64,000 bases of DNA from assembly GCF_025195085.2 (NCBI RefSeq), contig NZ_JANAVY020000001.1:434001-498000 (forward strand). Reading direction: 5' to 3'. The position numbers were made by a program, and so were the translations under genes. This DNA is from Vibrio intestinalis (GTDB lineage: Bacteria > Pseudomonadota > Gammaproteobacteria > Enterobacterales > Vibrionaceae). Positions 1-8,611 of this stretch are shown one piece after another; the first letter of the stretch is position 1; every line of letters starts with the position of its first letter. The notes beneath the pieces are model-generated. The model did no database searches. It saw only the letters and a list, made by a program, of their open reading frames with translations, and was not told where the DNA came from.

Positions 1-373
1 ACTGGTATTTGAGCTGAAAACCGTAATCTGCGGTATCCCCCTGCTCAGCATTTTGTACTGAGGCCGGAATATCAACAAAACGCATTCGGGTTAATACATT
101 CAACTCAAGTTGCTCTTGCTGCCAATCATAAAGGTGCAAACCACCTTCTAATCCGTTGACGAAGACATATTCGTTTTCAAAAAACATCATAGGGACAAAA
201 GTGCTAACACTTTGGTCTCCATCTTGGGTATCAAAAGGAATGCTGGCAACGCGATACATGGCCGCTAGCCCCCATTCTTGTTCAGAAAATTGATGTTTTT
301 CATCTGCACTTACCGCGCAGTTTGCGAAGCTTAAAAAGCACACTGGCAACAGCCAGCGAGTGTTTATTGTCAT
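1..373 (-). CDS. MipA/OmpV-like outer-membrane protein, N-terminal part (cut by window edge)
   Basis: The first 124 residues are visible; the rest lies left of the window. The protein starts with a clear Sec signal peptide (MTINTRWLLP, hydrophobic core, cleavage near AVSA). The mature start has the pattern seen in MipA/OmpV barrels: a W-G-L-A-A-M-Y-R segment, then VPMMFFENEYVFVNGLEGG, where strands of about ten residues alternate. By family knowledge this would be a small outer-membrane beta-barrel that in some species scaffolds murein enzymes. The family call is from pattern only and the C-terminal half cannot be checked. It is divergent from the gene at 473, so the 99 bases between them should hold both promoters. 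Confidence 0.6.
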   Translation of the reverse strand, partial: MTINTRWLLPVCFLSFANCAVSADEKHQFSEQEWGLAAMYRVASIPFDTQDGDQSVSTFVPMMFFENEYVFVNGLEGGLHLYDWQQEQLELNVLTRMRFVDIPASVQNAEQGDTADYGFQLKYQ

Positions 374-472
374 TTTTTGGCCACTTAGACGTTATTAACG
401 CGACTTTTTACTTATGTTTCAGGGCGATTAGCCGTTAAAATAGGATAATACGCTCTATTTACTCAAATAATT

Positions 473-838
473 GTGAAAGTTTCCGAATTCAAGCATTTAC
501 TTAATCAACTACCGACCGACGCCGACCTTAATTTGGTGACTGGCGACGAGTGGTTACCAGAACGCCTAATCGCTACCAATCAGGTGGACGATATGTTGTT
601 TCTGCAATTCGACAACGCCCCTGACGAAGAGCAAGGTGAAGAAGAAGGCCGAGGCTTTGTTGAGCATGAGATTGAGCTAATTCGCGAACGCTTTGAACAG
701 ATCATAGCAGAAGATAGCGATGCCAAAAGTAAAGCTGATGCAATACTTGCACTGTTTTTGATGGGCCATGAGCGTTCTAGCTCTGAAATCGTCGAATTAT
801 TAGAAGCGCCCGACTTAGAAAATGAATACGTAGAATAA
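473..838 (+). CDS. Small acidic protein of unknown function
   Basis: 121 residues read from a GTG start; no in-frame ATG fits better and no strong Shine-Dalgarno is visible. The protein is acidic (clusters such as DEEQGEEEG and a C-terminal ENEYVE), has no signal peptide or membrane segment, and looks like a soluble alpha/beta protein. I do not recognise the family. It ends 11 bases before the PhoD-like gene at 850, so the two are probably co-transcribed with the TerB-like gene that follows. The upstream region is shared with the divergent MipA/OmpV-like gene. Function cannot be assigned from sequence. Confidence 0.75.
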   Translation: MKVSEFKHLLNQLPTDADLNLVTGDEWLPERLIATNQVDDMLFLQFDNAPDEEQGEEEGRGFVEHEIELIRERFEQIIAEDSDAKSKADAILALFLMGHERSSSEIVELLEAPDLENEYVE

Positions 839-849
839 TTAGGATTTTG

Positions 850-2760
850 ATGACAGCAAATTCAGCTCTTCCCCTTATTCTTGCTGGGCCTATTCTCAGA
901 AAGACCACCGCCAACGAACTGGTTATTTGGCTTGTCACCAGCCAACCGTTACAAGCCACTTTTGAGCTTTATGACGAAGCCAACCAAGGCTTAATTCACC
1001 AAGCTGAGTTTGATCTCTCTAGCCAACTTCAAGTAGGCCAGCACGCCCATGTTGTTTGCGCTCAGTTTAAAGGGGAATTTCCTACCAATATCGCGCTAAG
1101 TTACGATATTCAAACGGCTCAAGGTAGATTGGCAGATCTGATTCCTGAATTGCTATACCAGCAAGAGAGTCGCCCAGTTTTTAAAATCTCGACCAAAGCA
1201 GATTATTTGCTGCATGGCTCTTGCCGCAACCCTCATCACCCGAGCAAAGATGCGCTAGTACAAGCGGATTTAAAAGTCGCAAAGCAAACCCTTGAACAAC
1301 GCCCTGACATGCTAATGATGAGCGGCGATCAAATTTACGCAGATCATGTTGCAGGCCCAATGCTCGATGCCATCCACCAAGTGATTCAAACTCTTGGGCT
1401 ATATGATGAGCAGTTTACCGATGCGCCTATTTCATCATCTCAGCAGCTCTACTCTCACCCTTGGTGCTATTACCACCGCGATAAATTGCTGCCAACATAT
1501 CAGCCAGAACCTCGCCTACTGAATAGATTATTCCCTCATGTTCAAGAGCCTATTTTTAGCTCACGAGAGGCCGAGAATCACCTGATAAGTTTCAGCGAGT
1601 TTTTTGCCATGTACCTCATGGTTTGGTCTCCGACGGTATGGCAATTGGTCAATCTTAATCACCTTGCGGATAACAACTTTGTGCAAGGTGGAGAAAAGCT
1701 ATCAGCGGCGACCCAAAACAACTGGCACACAGAAAAGCCTATCATCGAGCAGTTTGTCGCAGGGCTTGGTAATAGCCAGCGCTTGATGGCGCACATCCCC
1801 ACTTACATGATCTTTGATGATCACGACATCACCGATGATTGGAACTTAACCGTGGGATGGGAAAAAGCCGCCTACGAAAACCCGTTTTCCAAACGCATTA
1901 TCGGTAACGGGTTGGTCGCTTATTGGCTATGCCAAGGTTGGGGCAATGAACCTGATAACTTTACTAGCGAGTTGCTCGCTTTAGCCAAGCGCTATTTCAG
2001 TAGCCAATCAACACAAAGCCATGACGACCTAATCAACTACTTGTACACTTTTGAGCGCTGGCACTACACCATTGATGCCTCACCTAAGGTGGTGGTGCTC
2101 GATACCCGTACTCGTCGTTGGCGCTCAGAATCGCGAATGAACAAACCATCAGGTCTGATGGATTGGGAAGCTTTAATCGAATTTCAGCAAGAGTTGATGC
2201 ACCAAGATAAGGTGATCATCATCTCGGCAGCCCCTATGTTTGGGGTCAAGTTTATTGAAGCGCTGCAAAAGAGTATGACCATACTTGGTCAACCGCTGCT
2301 GATTGACGCAGAGAACTGGATGGCGCATCCGGGCAGTGCTAATACGCTATTAAGTATTTTTACCCACACAAAAACCCCGACTAACTTTGTGATTCTATCC
2401 GGCGATGTGCACTACTCTTTTGCATACGATATTAAGCTGAGATTTAGAAAATCCAGCCCAAACATCTTCCAAATAACCTGTAGTGGATTCAAAAATCAAT
2501 TCCCTGAACCGCTTCTTTCAGCATGTGATTGGATAGACCAAGCCATTTATTCACCTCGCTCACCGCTTAACTTTTTCACCAAACGTAAGCGTTTAAAAGT
2601 GTATAAGCGAGACCCAGACACCGAAGGTTCAAAACGCTTAGTTAACACGAGTGCAATTGGTGAATTAAAGCTAGATAGCCATGGTAAACCAAGTGACATT
2701 TCAATTTTGACCGGAGAAGGAAAACAAGTGCACTTTCCTCCTATCGAGCAAAAGTTGTGA
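850..2760 (+). CDS. PhoD-like metallophosphatase (alkaline phosphatase D family)
   Basis: A 636-residue protein with the metal-binding motifs of PhoD-like calcineurin-type phosphatases: GSCRNPHH near residue 125, MSGDQIYADH near 160, IFDDHDITDDW near 325 and LSGDVHYSF near 515. These supply the Asp, Asn and His ligands of a two-metal site. No Sec or Tat signal peptide is seen, unlike Bacillus PhoD, so a cytoplasmic location is likely and the substrate is unknown. The ATG at 850 is chosen because AGGA lies five bases upstream; a TTG at 847 would leave only two bases. It follows the acidic-protein gene by 11 bases and is probably in one operon with it. Confidence 0.85.
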   Translation: MTANSALPLILAGPILRKTTANELVIWLVTSQPLQATFELYDEANQGLIHQAEFDLSSQLQVGQHAHVVCAQFKGEFPTNIALSYDIQTAQGRLADLIPELLYQQESRPVFKISTKADYLLHGSCRNPHHPSKDALVQADLKVAKQTLEQRPDMLMMSGDQIYADHVAGPMLDAIHQVIQTLGLYDEQFTDAPISSSQQLYSHPWCYYHRDKLLPTYQPEPRLLNRLFPHVQEPIFSSREAENHLISFSEFFAMYLMVWSPTVWQLVNLNHLADNNFVQGGEKLSAATQNNWHTEKPIIEQFVAGLGNSQRLMAHIPTYMIFDDHDITDDWNLTVGWEKAAYENPFSKRIIGNGLVAYWLCQGWGNEPDNFTSELLALAKRYFSSQSTQSHDDLINYLYTFERWHYTIDASPKVVVLDTRTRRWRSESRMNKPSGLMDWEALIEFQQELMHQDKVIIISAAPMFGVKFIEALQKSMTILGQPLLIDAENWMAHPGSANTLLSIFTHTKTPTNFVILSGDVHYSFAYDIKLRFRKSSPNIFQITCSGFKNQFPEPLLSACDWIDQAIYSPRSPLNFFTKRKRLKVYKRDPDTEGSKRLVNTSAIGELKLDSHGKPSDISILTGEGKQVHFPPIEQKL

Positions 2761-2830
2761 TGATTGACTTGTGATCCCTTGATGACGCCACTATGTATAG
2801 AGTTATAAAGAAATAAAATGGGCGATATAG

Positions 2831-3280
2831 ATGCTAAATTCGATCACTAAGCTTTTTAAACAGCTACTTGAAGGCGAAGACCTCAGCAACAATCATCAAG
2901 CCGATGAAAACCTCGCTATCGCTTGCTTACTGTGCGAAGTCGCAGGCGCGGATCATCAAGTAGATGAAGCAGAGACCCAAGCAAAAATCGCGCTGGTTGC
3001 TCGGCTACTCGACCTTGATGAGGCTGGCAGCAAAACGCTACTGTCTCGTGCGCAAAATCAAACCAAGCAATCAGCCTCTTTGTATGAGTTTACTTCTCAG
3101 CTACGCGAGATGAGCCAAGAAACGCGGTTTGAACTTATCAAGGCAATGTGGGAAGTCGCTCATGCCGATGGTGAGATTGATCCATTGGAAGATGCGGTCA
3201 TCCGTAAAACAGCAGAACTTCTCTACGTTGACCACAGCGAATTTATCCGCGCCAAGCTGTCGGTAACCGACTCGAAGTAA
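2831..3280 (+). CDS. TerB-like (tellurite-resistance TerB family) protein
   Basis: 149 residues, all helical in appearance, with the TerB fold pattern: LAIACLLCEVAGADHQVDEAE near residues 28-48 and a second AMWEVAHADGEIDPLED near 103-120. The paired hydrophobic-A-D-G-x-(I/V)-D motifs are the acidic, probably metal-binding, loops typical of TerB-like domains. Stand-alone proteins of this type are common in marine Gammaproteobacteria and need not confer tellurite resistance; no other ter genes are nearby. It lies 70 bases after the PhoD-like gene on the same strand. The biochemical role is not known. Confidence 0.8.
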   Translation: MLNSITKLFKQLLEGEDLSNNHQADENLAIACLLCEVAGADHQVDEAETQAKIALVARLLDLDEAGSKTLLSRAQNQTKQSASLYEFTSQLREMSQETRFELIKAMWEVAHADGEIDPLEDAVIRKTAELLYVDHSEFIRAKLSVTDSK

Positions 3281-3367
3281 AATACGGCCAAAACCAAAGT
3301 CCTTAATATCAAGCCGCCCACACTGAAAGTCAATTCTACGCTTGGTTAACTAAATCAGGCAATCATT

Positions 3368-3610
3368 ATGAAACTTTTAGTTTGCAACTTAGAAGGTACT
3401 ACCACTGAGCACGAAATTCGCGCTTTGTTCTCTCAATATGGCTCTGTCAGAGAGTGCAACTTGGTATTTGACTAAGCAGCAGGCCTATCTAAAGGCTTTG
3501 CATTTTTTGAAATGCCTGATGGAAGTGAAGCCAAAGCAGCGGTTGAAAAGCTAAATCTTTCATGTGTTGCTAAAAGCAAAATATTAACCAATTATCAGTT
3601 CAAATATTGA
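3368..3610 (+). pseudogene. RNA-recognition-motif (RRM) protein, broken by a nonsense codon
   Basis: From the ATG at 3368 the frame reads MKLLVCNLEGTTTEHEIRAL and continues as an RRM domain (RNP2-like start, then a helix). At 3473-3475 there is an in-frame TAA. The same frame continues directly after it with GLSKGFAFFEMPDGSEAKAA, the RNP1 half of the domain, and runs to a TGA at 3608. By family knowledge the position of the stop is usually Gln in small bacterial RRM proteins, so CAA to TAA is the simplest explanation. The last residues (ILTNYQFKY) no longer look like the family C-terminus, so the 3' end may also have been replaced. Its tail overlaps the convergent gene at 3595. A sequencing error cannot be excluded. 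Confidence 0.8.
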
Positions 3611-4269
3611 TTAATGTAGCTTTGAAAAGCTCTACGTCCTATACCATTCTTAGCTGCTAAAGGTTTAAGCAAGGTGCTAAAGTGAACTCCGAGAATTCTG
3701 TTGGTGTTCGATTGAGACTTGATCGCTTGGGCTAAGCTTTCATACACTTTGCAAAACTCATCAATATCTGCACTTTGAGCTTGAGAAAAACAATCCGTTT
3801 TACCATCCCACCGACACTCCGAACGATGGTGAAGCCCGAAGCAGAAATTTTCTCTGTGTTGTTTTAACCGATTTAGCTGACTTGAAAACTGGGACTTAGT
3901 AAAAATATAGCTATCTATAGACACCCAGTTTCCCTCTAGTTTCACTTGAGTTACAGCATGAAACAGCTTCTTAGGCAGGAAGAAATAAACAAGCTTAGGA
4001 ATAGAGTATCTCAGAATTTCTTTGTTGATGTAGACGAATGCTAGCCTTGCATCAAAGCCTGCTAAGGTAAACAAATGACATAAAAGATCAGCTTGAGCAT
4101 TGCAGTGCCCGACTCCATTTTCTAAGGTTTTCTTTGGACAGACTGACTCAAAATCAGCGGTAAAGCCAAACTTAATTTCTTCCCTAACCCAGTTATGAAT
4201 AGCTACCAATAACTCAGTGTCAGAATTTGAGTTATCTTTAAAATTCTGAACCAACAAATTCAACGACAT
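3595..4269 (-). CDS. Transglutaminase-like (papain-fold) superfamily protein
   Basis: 224 residues. The centre has a transglutaminase-like triad: Cys56 in GVGHCNAQADLLCHLF, His104 in LFHAVTQVKLEGNW and Asp119 in VSIDSYIF. This order and spacing is that of the transglutaminase-like/protease fold, so a cysteine peptidase or amidase activity is possible. No signal peptide is seen. The start lies 10 bases after the stop of the exported-protein gene at 4280-4906, so the two form an operon. Codon use is AT-rich compared with the flanking housekeeping genes, and the pair sits between two broken genes, which suggests later acquisition. The substrate is unknown. Confidence 0.7.
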   Translation of the reverse strand: MSLNLLVQNFKDNSNSDTELLVAIHNWVREEIKFGFTADFESVCPKKTLENGVGHCNAQADLLCHLFTLAGFDARLAFVYINKEILRYSIPKLVYFFLPKKLFHAVTQVKLEGNWVSIDSYIFTKSQFSSQLNRLKQHRENFCFGLHHRSECRWDGKTDCFSQAQSADIDEFCKVYESLAQAIKSQSNTNRILGVHFSTLLKPLAAKNGIGRRAFQSYINQYLN

Positions 4270-4279
4270 TAAGCAAAAC

Positions 4280-4906
4280 TCACTTTCTAATTATTTCACC
4301 TAAATAAAACTTACCTTCAAAATTGACAAATATGAATTCTGTCTCAGAGATCCAGTTAAAACGGTCAATCATAAAAAATGAATATGGCAATTTACTCTCG
4401 GTTAAATGGGATACAGACTGCCATATTCCATTTGTATTCTTTTGAATGAGCGATGACGGCGCCTGCCCGTTATAATATGAACTAATTCTATAGCCTGCAT
4501 TCGGTGAATAAATCCTATTCTTAGGAACTTCTTCAAGCTCTAATCCGCTATCTAAAGAAATAACAACGTCTGAGTTATGCCCCCCTTCAAAGTAAAGAAC
4601 CCTGTCATCTGGATAGTATGCAATAAAACCATTGTACATTAAGTCTATTTGCGCCAACTGTTCATTAGTTTCATTGTTTATAACGAGTAGTTCTCCCTTT
4701 AGAGCTAAGCGTTCAGGATTCAGTTCAAGAACTTTGTTTAGATCATCAATTTCATTAAGCAATGGCTGAGAATAAGATTTTTTGAGCTTTAAAAAGTACT
4801 CAAACTTACTTGCGGGTATTGGGGTGAGTTCAAAACCAAATCCATTTGCAGAAACAACATTGGATTTAAGTAAACAGAGTAATAATATAATGATATATTT
4901 TTTCAA
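4280..4906 (-). CDS. Exported protein of unknown function
   Basis: 208 residues with an N-terminal signal peptide (MKKYIIILLLCLLKSNVVSA, likely cleaved before NGFGFEL). The mature part is rich in aromatic and beta-type segments (for example QIDLMYNGFIAYYPDDRVLYF), with no cysteine pair, lipobox or membrane anchor after the signal. I do not recognise the family. It is the first gene of a two-gene operon with the transglutaminase-like gene 10 bases downstream. AT-rich codon use matches that partner and differs from the surrounding conserved genes. A periplasmic location is inferred from the signal peptide only. Confidence 0.7.
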   Translation of the reverse strand: MKKYIIILLLCLLKSNVVSANGFGFELTPIPASKFEYFLKLKKSYSQPLLNEIDDLNKVLELNPERLALKGELLVINNETNEQLAQIDLMYNGFIAYYPDDRVLYFEGGHNSDVVISLDSGLELEEVPKNRIYSPNAGYRISSYYNGQAPSSLIQKNTNGIWQSVSHLTESKLPYSFFMIDRFNWISETEFIFVNFEGKFYLGEIIRK

Positions 4907-5110
4907 GTGGTTCCTTTACTTCGCAACTAGGCTTTCTGACCATTAATTTAGCCAACCAGTATACATTAAACTGACCGCCATGTGATTTAAGTATTACTGT
5001 TTCCCAATCGCAATGACAGTCTCTTAACCTTCTCCCCAAAAATGGAGCTAGAAACGAGCAACTAAACTTTGGCTATTGCAATGCAAATTGAAGCACTTAT
5101 TTCAGTATGA

Positions 5111-5882
5111 GATCTATATACGCAAAACCATCCTCAAATAACCGTCTCTACTTATAATATTGCAGCAGCCCGTGTAGGTGCCTTAAATGACATAGCACAG
5201 GGCATCAAAACATTAAACTCCGCATCACAGCGATCATAGAAATCGACAAAAATACCAAGCGCAGCGGAAACATTGATCAACTAGCGTTATTAAAGGAAAA
5301 AACCAATCTTCAAGGCAAGTTTGCTAAAACGATTAATTTTGATGGCGGTGAATATGGCGTAGCGGTTATGTCTAAATACCCTATCTTACGAACAGAGGCG
5401 ATTCAAATTCCATCAGGAGATGAACTACGGGGTACTTTACGTTGCTAAGATAAAAGTACCTTCGTTTGACAGCCCTATCCTATTTTTAGTCGCACATTAC
5501 GACTGGTATGCAGATCCTAAATTACGCGTCGAAGAACGTTATGCCATTAACAACTATGTTCTCGGAAACAGTGACTCACTCTTTAAGAATATTAGCTCTA
5601 GAATCGTCATTCTTGCGGGCTTGCGGGGATTTCAATGCAGTACCAAGTGATGAATCTATGTTTAAGCTATCGAAATACTGGAATCTAGTCGAGAAAAACA
5701 ATTTAGACATCCGTACTTGGCCAACAGATAACCCAATCATCGGCATAGGCCACATACTCACGTCAAACGCGCAAAAGTGGCAAGTTATGTACGTGTCAAT
5801 TCCTCAACAAGACAAAGCAAGTTGGGCAAACCGCAGTGACCATCTCCCTGTAACTGCCAAGCTAAAACTACTTGAACAATAA
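5111..5882 (+). pseudogene. Endonuclease/exonuclease/phosphatase family relic with several frameshifts
   Basis: Pieces of one EEP-fold (DNase I/sphingomyelinase-like) protein can be read in three frames. First comes ITVSTYNIAAARVG (5135 on); then, after a shift near 5215-5230, AIIEIDKNTKRSGNIDQLAL and GEYGVAVMSKYPIL; then GVLYVAKIKVPSFDSPILFLVAHYDW from about 5430; and finally GDFNAVPSDES from 5628 with SDHLPV near the end (5840s). The last shift is an exact tandem copy of CTTGCGGG (5612-5619 and 5620-5627). The frame at the 5' end has no start codon or signal peptide. The usual IDH near the end reads IGH, a further sign of decay. It is not functional as read. Confidence 0.8.
5612..5627 (+). 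repeat. 8-bp tandem duplication causing a frameshift
   Basis: CTTGCGGG occurs twice back to back. Removing one copy joins VILAG to DFNAVPSDE and restores the conserved GDFN motif of the EEP fold, so the duplication is the lesion rather than an assembly of two genes. Confidence 0.85.
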
Positions 5883-5897
5883 TGCGGTCATTCAGTT

Positions 5898-5926
5898 AAA
5901 AGGACAGCTAAAGAGCTGTCCTTAAA
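5898..5926 (-). terminator. Terminator of the chemoreceptor gene
   Basis: Arms AAGGACAGCT and AGCTGTCCTT with a four-base loop; on the minus strand the stem is followed by a short U run. It lies just past the stop of the minus-strand chemoreceptor and could also stop transcription from the relic on the other side. Confidence 0.6.
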
Positions 5927-5948
5927 GTTACATTCTATAATTCACCGC

Positions 5949-7592
5949 TCAACGTGATATTCTAAACTGCGCTACCATCGCGCTTAAGCTCTTAGACAAA
6001 TCCGAGACAGACAAACTCGACTCAGCCAATTGCTCTGCCCCGCGCTTGCTTTGCTGGGTCGATTGGCTAATGCCAGAGAGCGAACGGTTGATCTCTTCTG
6101 ACACTTGTTGCTGCTCTTCACACGCTGAGACAATCACAGTGTTCATGTCATTGATTTGCTCTACAGAGCCGACGATGGATTGCAGCACCTCACCAGTTCC
6201 ACCAACTTTTTCACCTGTTGACATCGCAAACTCTTGGCTCGATTGTGTTTCTGTCACCGCTGATTTCATGCCTGTTTGCAGCCTTTCAATCGCACTTTGA
6301 ATTTCTGAAATAGAGCTTTGCGTTCTAGAGGCTAATGTTCTCACCTCATCGGCAACCACAGCAAAGCCGCGCCCTTGCTCACCCGCACGCGCCGCTTCAA
6401 TCGCAGCATTAAGCGCTAGCAAGTTAGTTTGCTCGGCAATGCCGTTAATTACATCGATTACGGAACCAATACCATCGGTTTCGACTTCAACAGCCAGTAC
6501 TTGCTCAGTTACATGGTTAATTTGCTGCACAAGTTCGGTTGAAGCATGCACCGTAACCTCTACAATCTCTCGACCAGATGACGCTTGCGTCATTGTTTCA
6601 CGTACAGAGTGATCTGCTTTGTTAGCACTTTCTGTCACTTCACGCGAAGCACATACCATCTCTTCCATTGCAGTCGCTACTTGGTCAATCTCACTTGATT
6701 GATGCACAACCTGCTGGCTCGCTTGTTGGCTGATTTGCTTCATTTGTTCTGAGCTTTGCGCCAGTTCACCTGACATATCATGCATTTTTAAAACAAGCTG
6801 ATTAATGTTGCCGATCATCTCATTAAACGCTTTAGAAATATCGGCCAGCTCTTTAGGGCCATTTTCCTGTGCTTTAATGGTGAGATCCATCTGCTCAGAG
6901 ACACCAAACATTGCTTTTTGTAGACGTTCTAACGCTTGGCGAATCACAACAAAATTACTGGTATTGATAATAAGCAAGAAGACTGCTGCTATTAGGCCAA
7001 CAAACAACATGATTTTTAGAGAGTTCGCGTAAATAGTGTTGATCTGATTGTACTCTTGCTCCGCCACCTGTAACTGCAAATCAACCAATTCTGTGATTTT
7101 CGAGCTAATAGGGTCAACCACGCGATACAAAGGGCCATCAAAGCGACCTAATTGACCTTCGATATTGCCAGATTCTAGTGATTTCAAATAAGTAATTAGG
7201 TTGGCAAGCTCGGCTTTGGCTGGTACAAACAGCTTCTCCGCTTGCTGGGCTAATTGGGCTTCTTCTGGGGTCAGCTCGGTGGCCATATACACTTGCCATT
7301 GATCGGAGATATCCTTAATGGCGTATTCAACATCGTTGATAGCTTGGTCGCGATCAACCAAACCTGCATTAGCTTTATTTACCGTATCAATAATTAATAC
7401 TGCAAACTCATCCGCAATGACTTTTAACCCTTTAAGGGGAACAACACGGTCTTGATAAATGGTTTGTGCGCCGCGGTTGGCTTTGCCGAGTTCAGTCACG
7501 GCTAAAGTGGCTAAAATCGCGATAACGAAAATAGGAAATATAGTGCTCGCAATTAAGCGAATTCGAACAGAAGTATTCGCAAGCAAGTTCAT
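5949..7592 (-). CDS. Methyl-accepting chemotaxis protein
   Basis: A membrane chemoreceptor of about 547 residues. An N-terminal membrane segment ([22 protein letters not shown]) is followed by a periplasmic region of about 160 residues that looks like a helical-bundle sensor. A second membrane segment ([19 protein letters not shown]) near residue 200, a HAMP-like linker and the signalling domain follow. The hairpin tip is unmistakable: [20 protein letters not shown], then [12 protein letters not shown]. By family knowledge it signals through CheW/CheA; the ligand is unknown. The start at 7592 is chosen because AAGGA lies about eight bases upstream. An ATG three codons earlier (7601) has GG directly abutting it, too close for a ribosome site. 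It stands alone. Confidence 0.93.
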   Translation of the reverse strand: MNLLANTSVRIRLIASTIFPIFVIAILATLAVTELGKANRGAQTIYQDRVVPLKGLKVIADEFAVLIIDTVNKANAGLVDRDQAINDVEYAIKDISDQWQVYMATELTPEEAQLAQQAEKLFVPAKAELANLITYLKSLESGNIEGQLGRFDGPLYRVVDPISSKITELVDLQLQVAEQEYNQINTIYANSLKIMLFVGLIAAVFLLIINTSNFVVIRQALERLQKAMFGVSEQMDLTIKAQENGPKELADISKAFNEMIGNINQLVLKMHDMSGELAQSSEQMKQISQQASQQVVHQSSEIDQVATAMEEMVCASREVTESANKADHSVRETMTQASSGREIVEVTVHASTELVQQINHVTEQVLAVEVETDGIGSVIDVINGIAEQTNLLALNAAIEAARAGEQGRGFAVVADEVRTLASRTQSSISEIQSAIERLQTGMKSAVTETQSSQEFAMSTGEKVGGTGEVLQSIVGSVEQINDMNTVIVSACEEQQQVSEEINRSLSGISQSTQQSKRGAEQLAESSLSVSDLSKSLSAMVAQFRISR

Positions 7593-7752
7593 AAACGACA
7601 TCCTTGTTATTATTGATATGCCGTTTCATGGTGAGATAGGAGCCGCTTAGGGTAAAGCAGAAAAAGAAGCACAAGATAATGTATTTGAGTCAAATCACAA
7701 TGTGATGAGAAATGCAAAATCACGACAAGCAATTAATAAATTTAACAATATT

Positions 7753-8283
7753 TTATAATAGAATCAAGGCCAATTTAGCCAAATTATAGGCGTCTACATA
7801 GCCAGAATGTTGACGACCTTCCCACTCAATCCCTTTTTCTTCTTGGGCCGCTTTATGGCCAATTCGCTTGTCTTTTAAACGGTTTTGAATTCTGTATAAA
7901 GTCGCTAGATTGATGTACTCTTTAAATGGCATTTCGATGTTTTTATCCGCACACTCTTGAGCAAGGATTAAGTCGTCACGTCCCCAAGCTGCATAGATTT
8001 TATTGCTACCACCGAAGTTTTTGATCATCGATTTAATCACTTGTTCCAGCGGACGACCTTGCTTCTCAATTTTACGCGGAGTAATTCCCGTCAATTGGCT
8101 ACAAAACAAAGAGACTTCATCCTGTTCGGGCTTAACGTAGTATTGAGCGCGTTTGACAATCTCACCTTGCACCAAATCAATCTCGGCTAGGCCGATTTCA
8201 ATGATCTCACCTGTGGTGCCGACACCATCTTGGTTCCAGCAACACATTTCAAGATCAAAACATACGATACGGTTATGGTTCAT
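7753..8283 (-). CDS. DEDDh-type 3'-5' exonuclease (RNase T / ERI-1-like)
   Basis: 176 residues forming one exonuclease domain. ExoI: Asp10 and Glu12 in CFDLEMCCW, followed by GEIIEIGLAEID. ExoII: WGRDDLILAQ with Asp103. ExoIII: HSGYVDAYNLA with His159 and Asp164, the DEDDh signature. Stand-alone domains of this kind trim RNA or DNA 3' ends; the sequence is closer to KapD/ERI-1-like exonucleases than to DnaQ. No partner gene is adjacent. AGGTAAGCA precedes the ATG. The specific substrate cannot be told from sequence. Confidence 0.88.
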   Translation of the reverse strand: MNHNRIVCFDLEMCCWNQDGVGTTGEIIEIGLAEIDLVQGEIVKRAQYYVKPEQDEVSLFCSQLTGITPRKIEKQGRPLEQVIKSMIKNFGGSNKIYAAWGRDDLILAQECADKNIEMPFKEYINLATLYRIQNRLKDKRIGHKAAQEEKGIEWEGRQHSGYVDAYNLAKLALILL

Positions 8284-8611
8284 TGCTTACCTGTTGTCTT
8301 AGGGATTTAGAATAAATCGAAGCGCAAAATCTTAACGTATTTCACACTCCAATCTCAAGAGTAGCCCTGAGCATTGCGGTTGCCAACGGCGTAACTGGCG
8401 AGGAATTGATCGGATTTCAGCTTTACTGACATCCGCGACCAAAAAACAGCCGTAACAAACGGCTAAAAACAAACCAAATAACACCGACTATACTGGTTTA
8501 CGCTGCTTTTATACGGGCGCGAGGCCTTGAATATGTTAACATTCGCCCTTATTTATAGAGCAATGAGCAAGGGACATCCCTTGATATCTAACCTAATTTA
8601 AGAGATTCGCT
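8284..8611. other. Intergenic region between exonuclease and DUF2760 genes
   Basis: This 328-base gap separates divergent genes. It holds a small hairpin (AGCCGT/ACGGCT near 8448-8464) with a U run on its minus-strand side, and the sigma32-like promoter at 8526-8552. No convincing open reading frame with a ribosome site was seen. Confidence 0.6.
8526..8552 (+). promoter_or_regulatory. Sigma32 (heat-shock)-like promoter of the DUF2760/Hsp70 operon
   Basis: CTTGAA at 8526-8531 matches the sigma32 -35 core. GCCCTTAT at 8545-8552 resembles the -10 core CCCCATnT (five of seven informative positions) with a 13-base spacer. It lies about 60 bases before the start codon at 8612. The match is by eye. 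Confidence 0.5.

Noticed and set aside
5420..5882. Two overlapping short plus-strand reading frames that could be taken as separate small genes
   Set aside because: Both are fragments of one EEP-fold protein; joining them across the 8-base duplication restores conserved motifs.
3281..5900. Integron cassette or insertion sequence as the origin of the decayed patch
   Set aside because: No attC-like palindromes, terminal inverted repeats, target duplications or transposase pieces could be seen.
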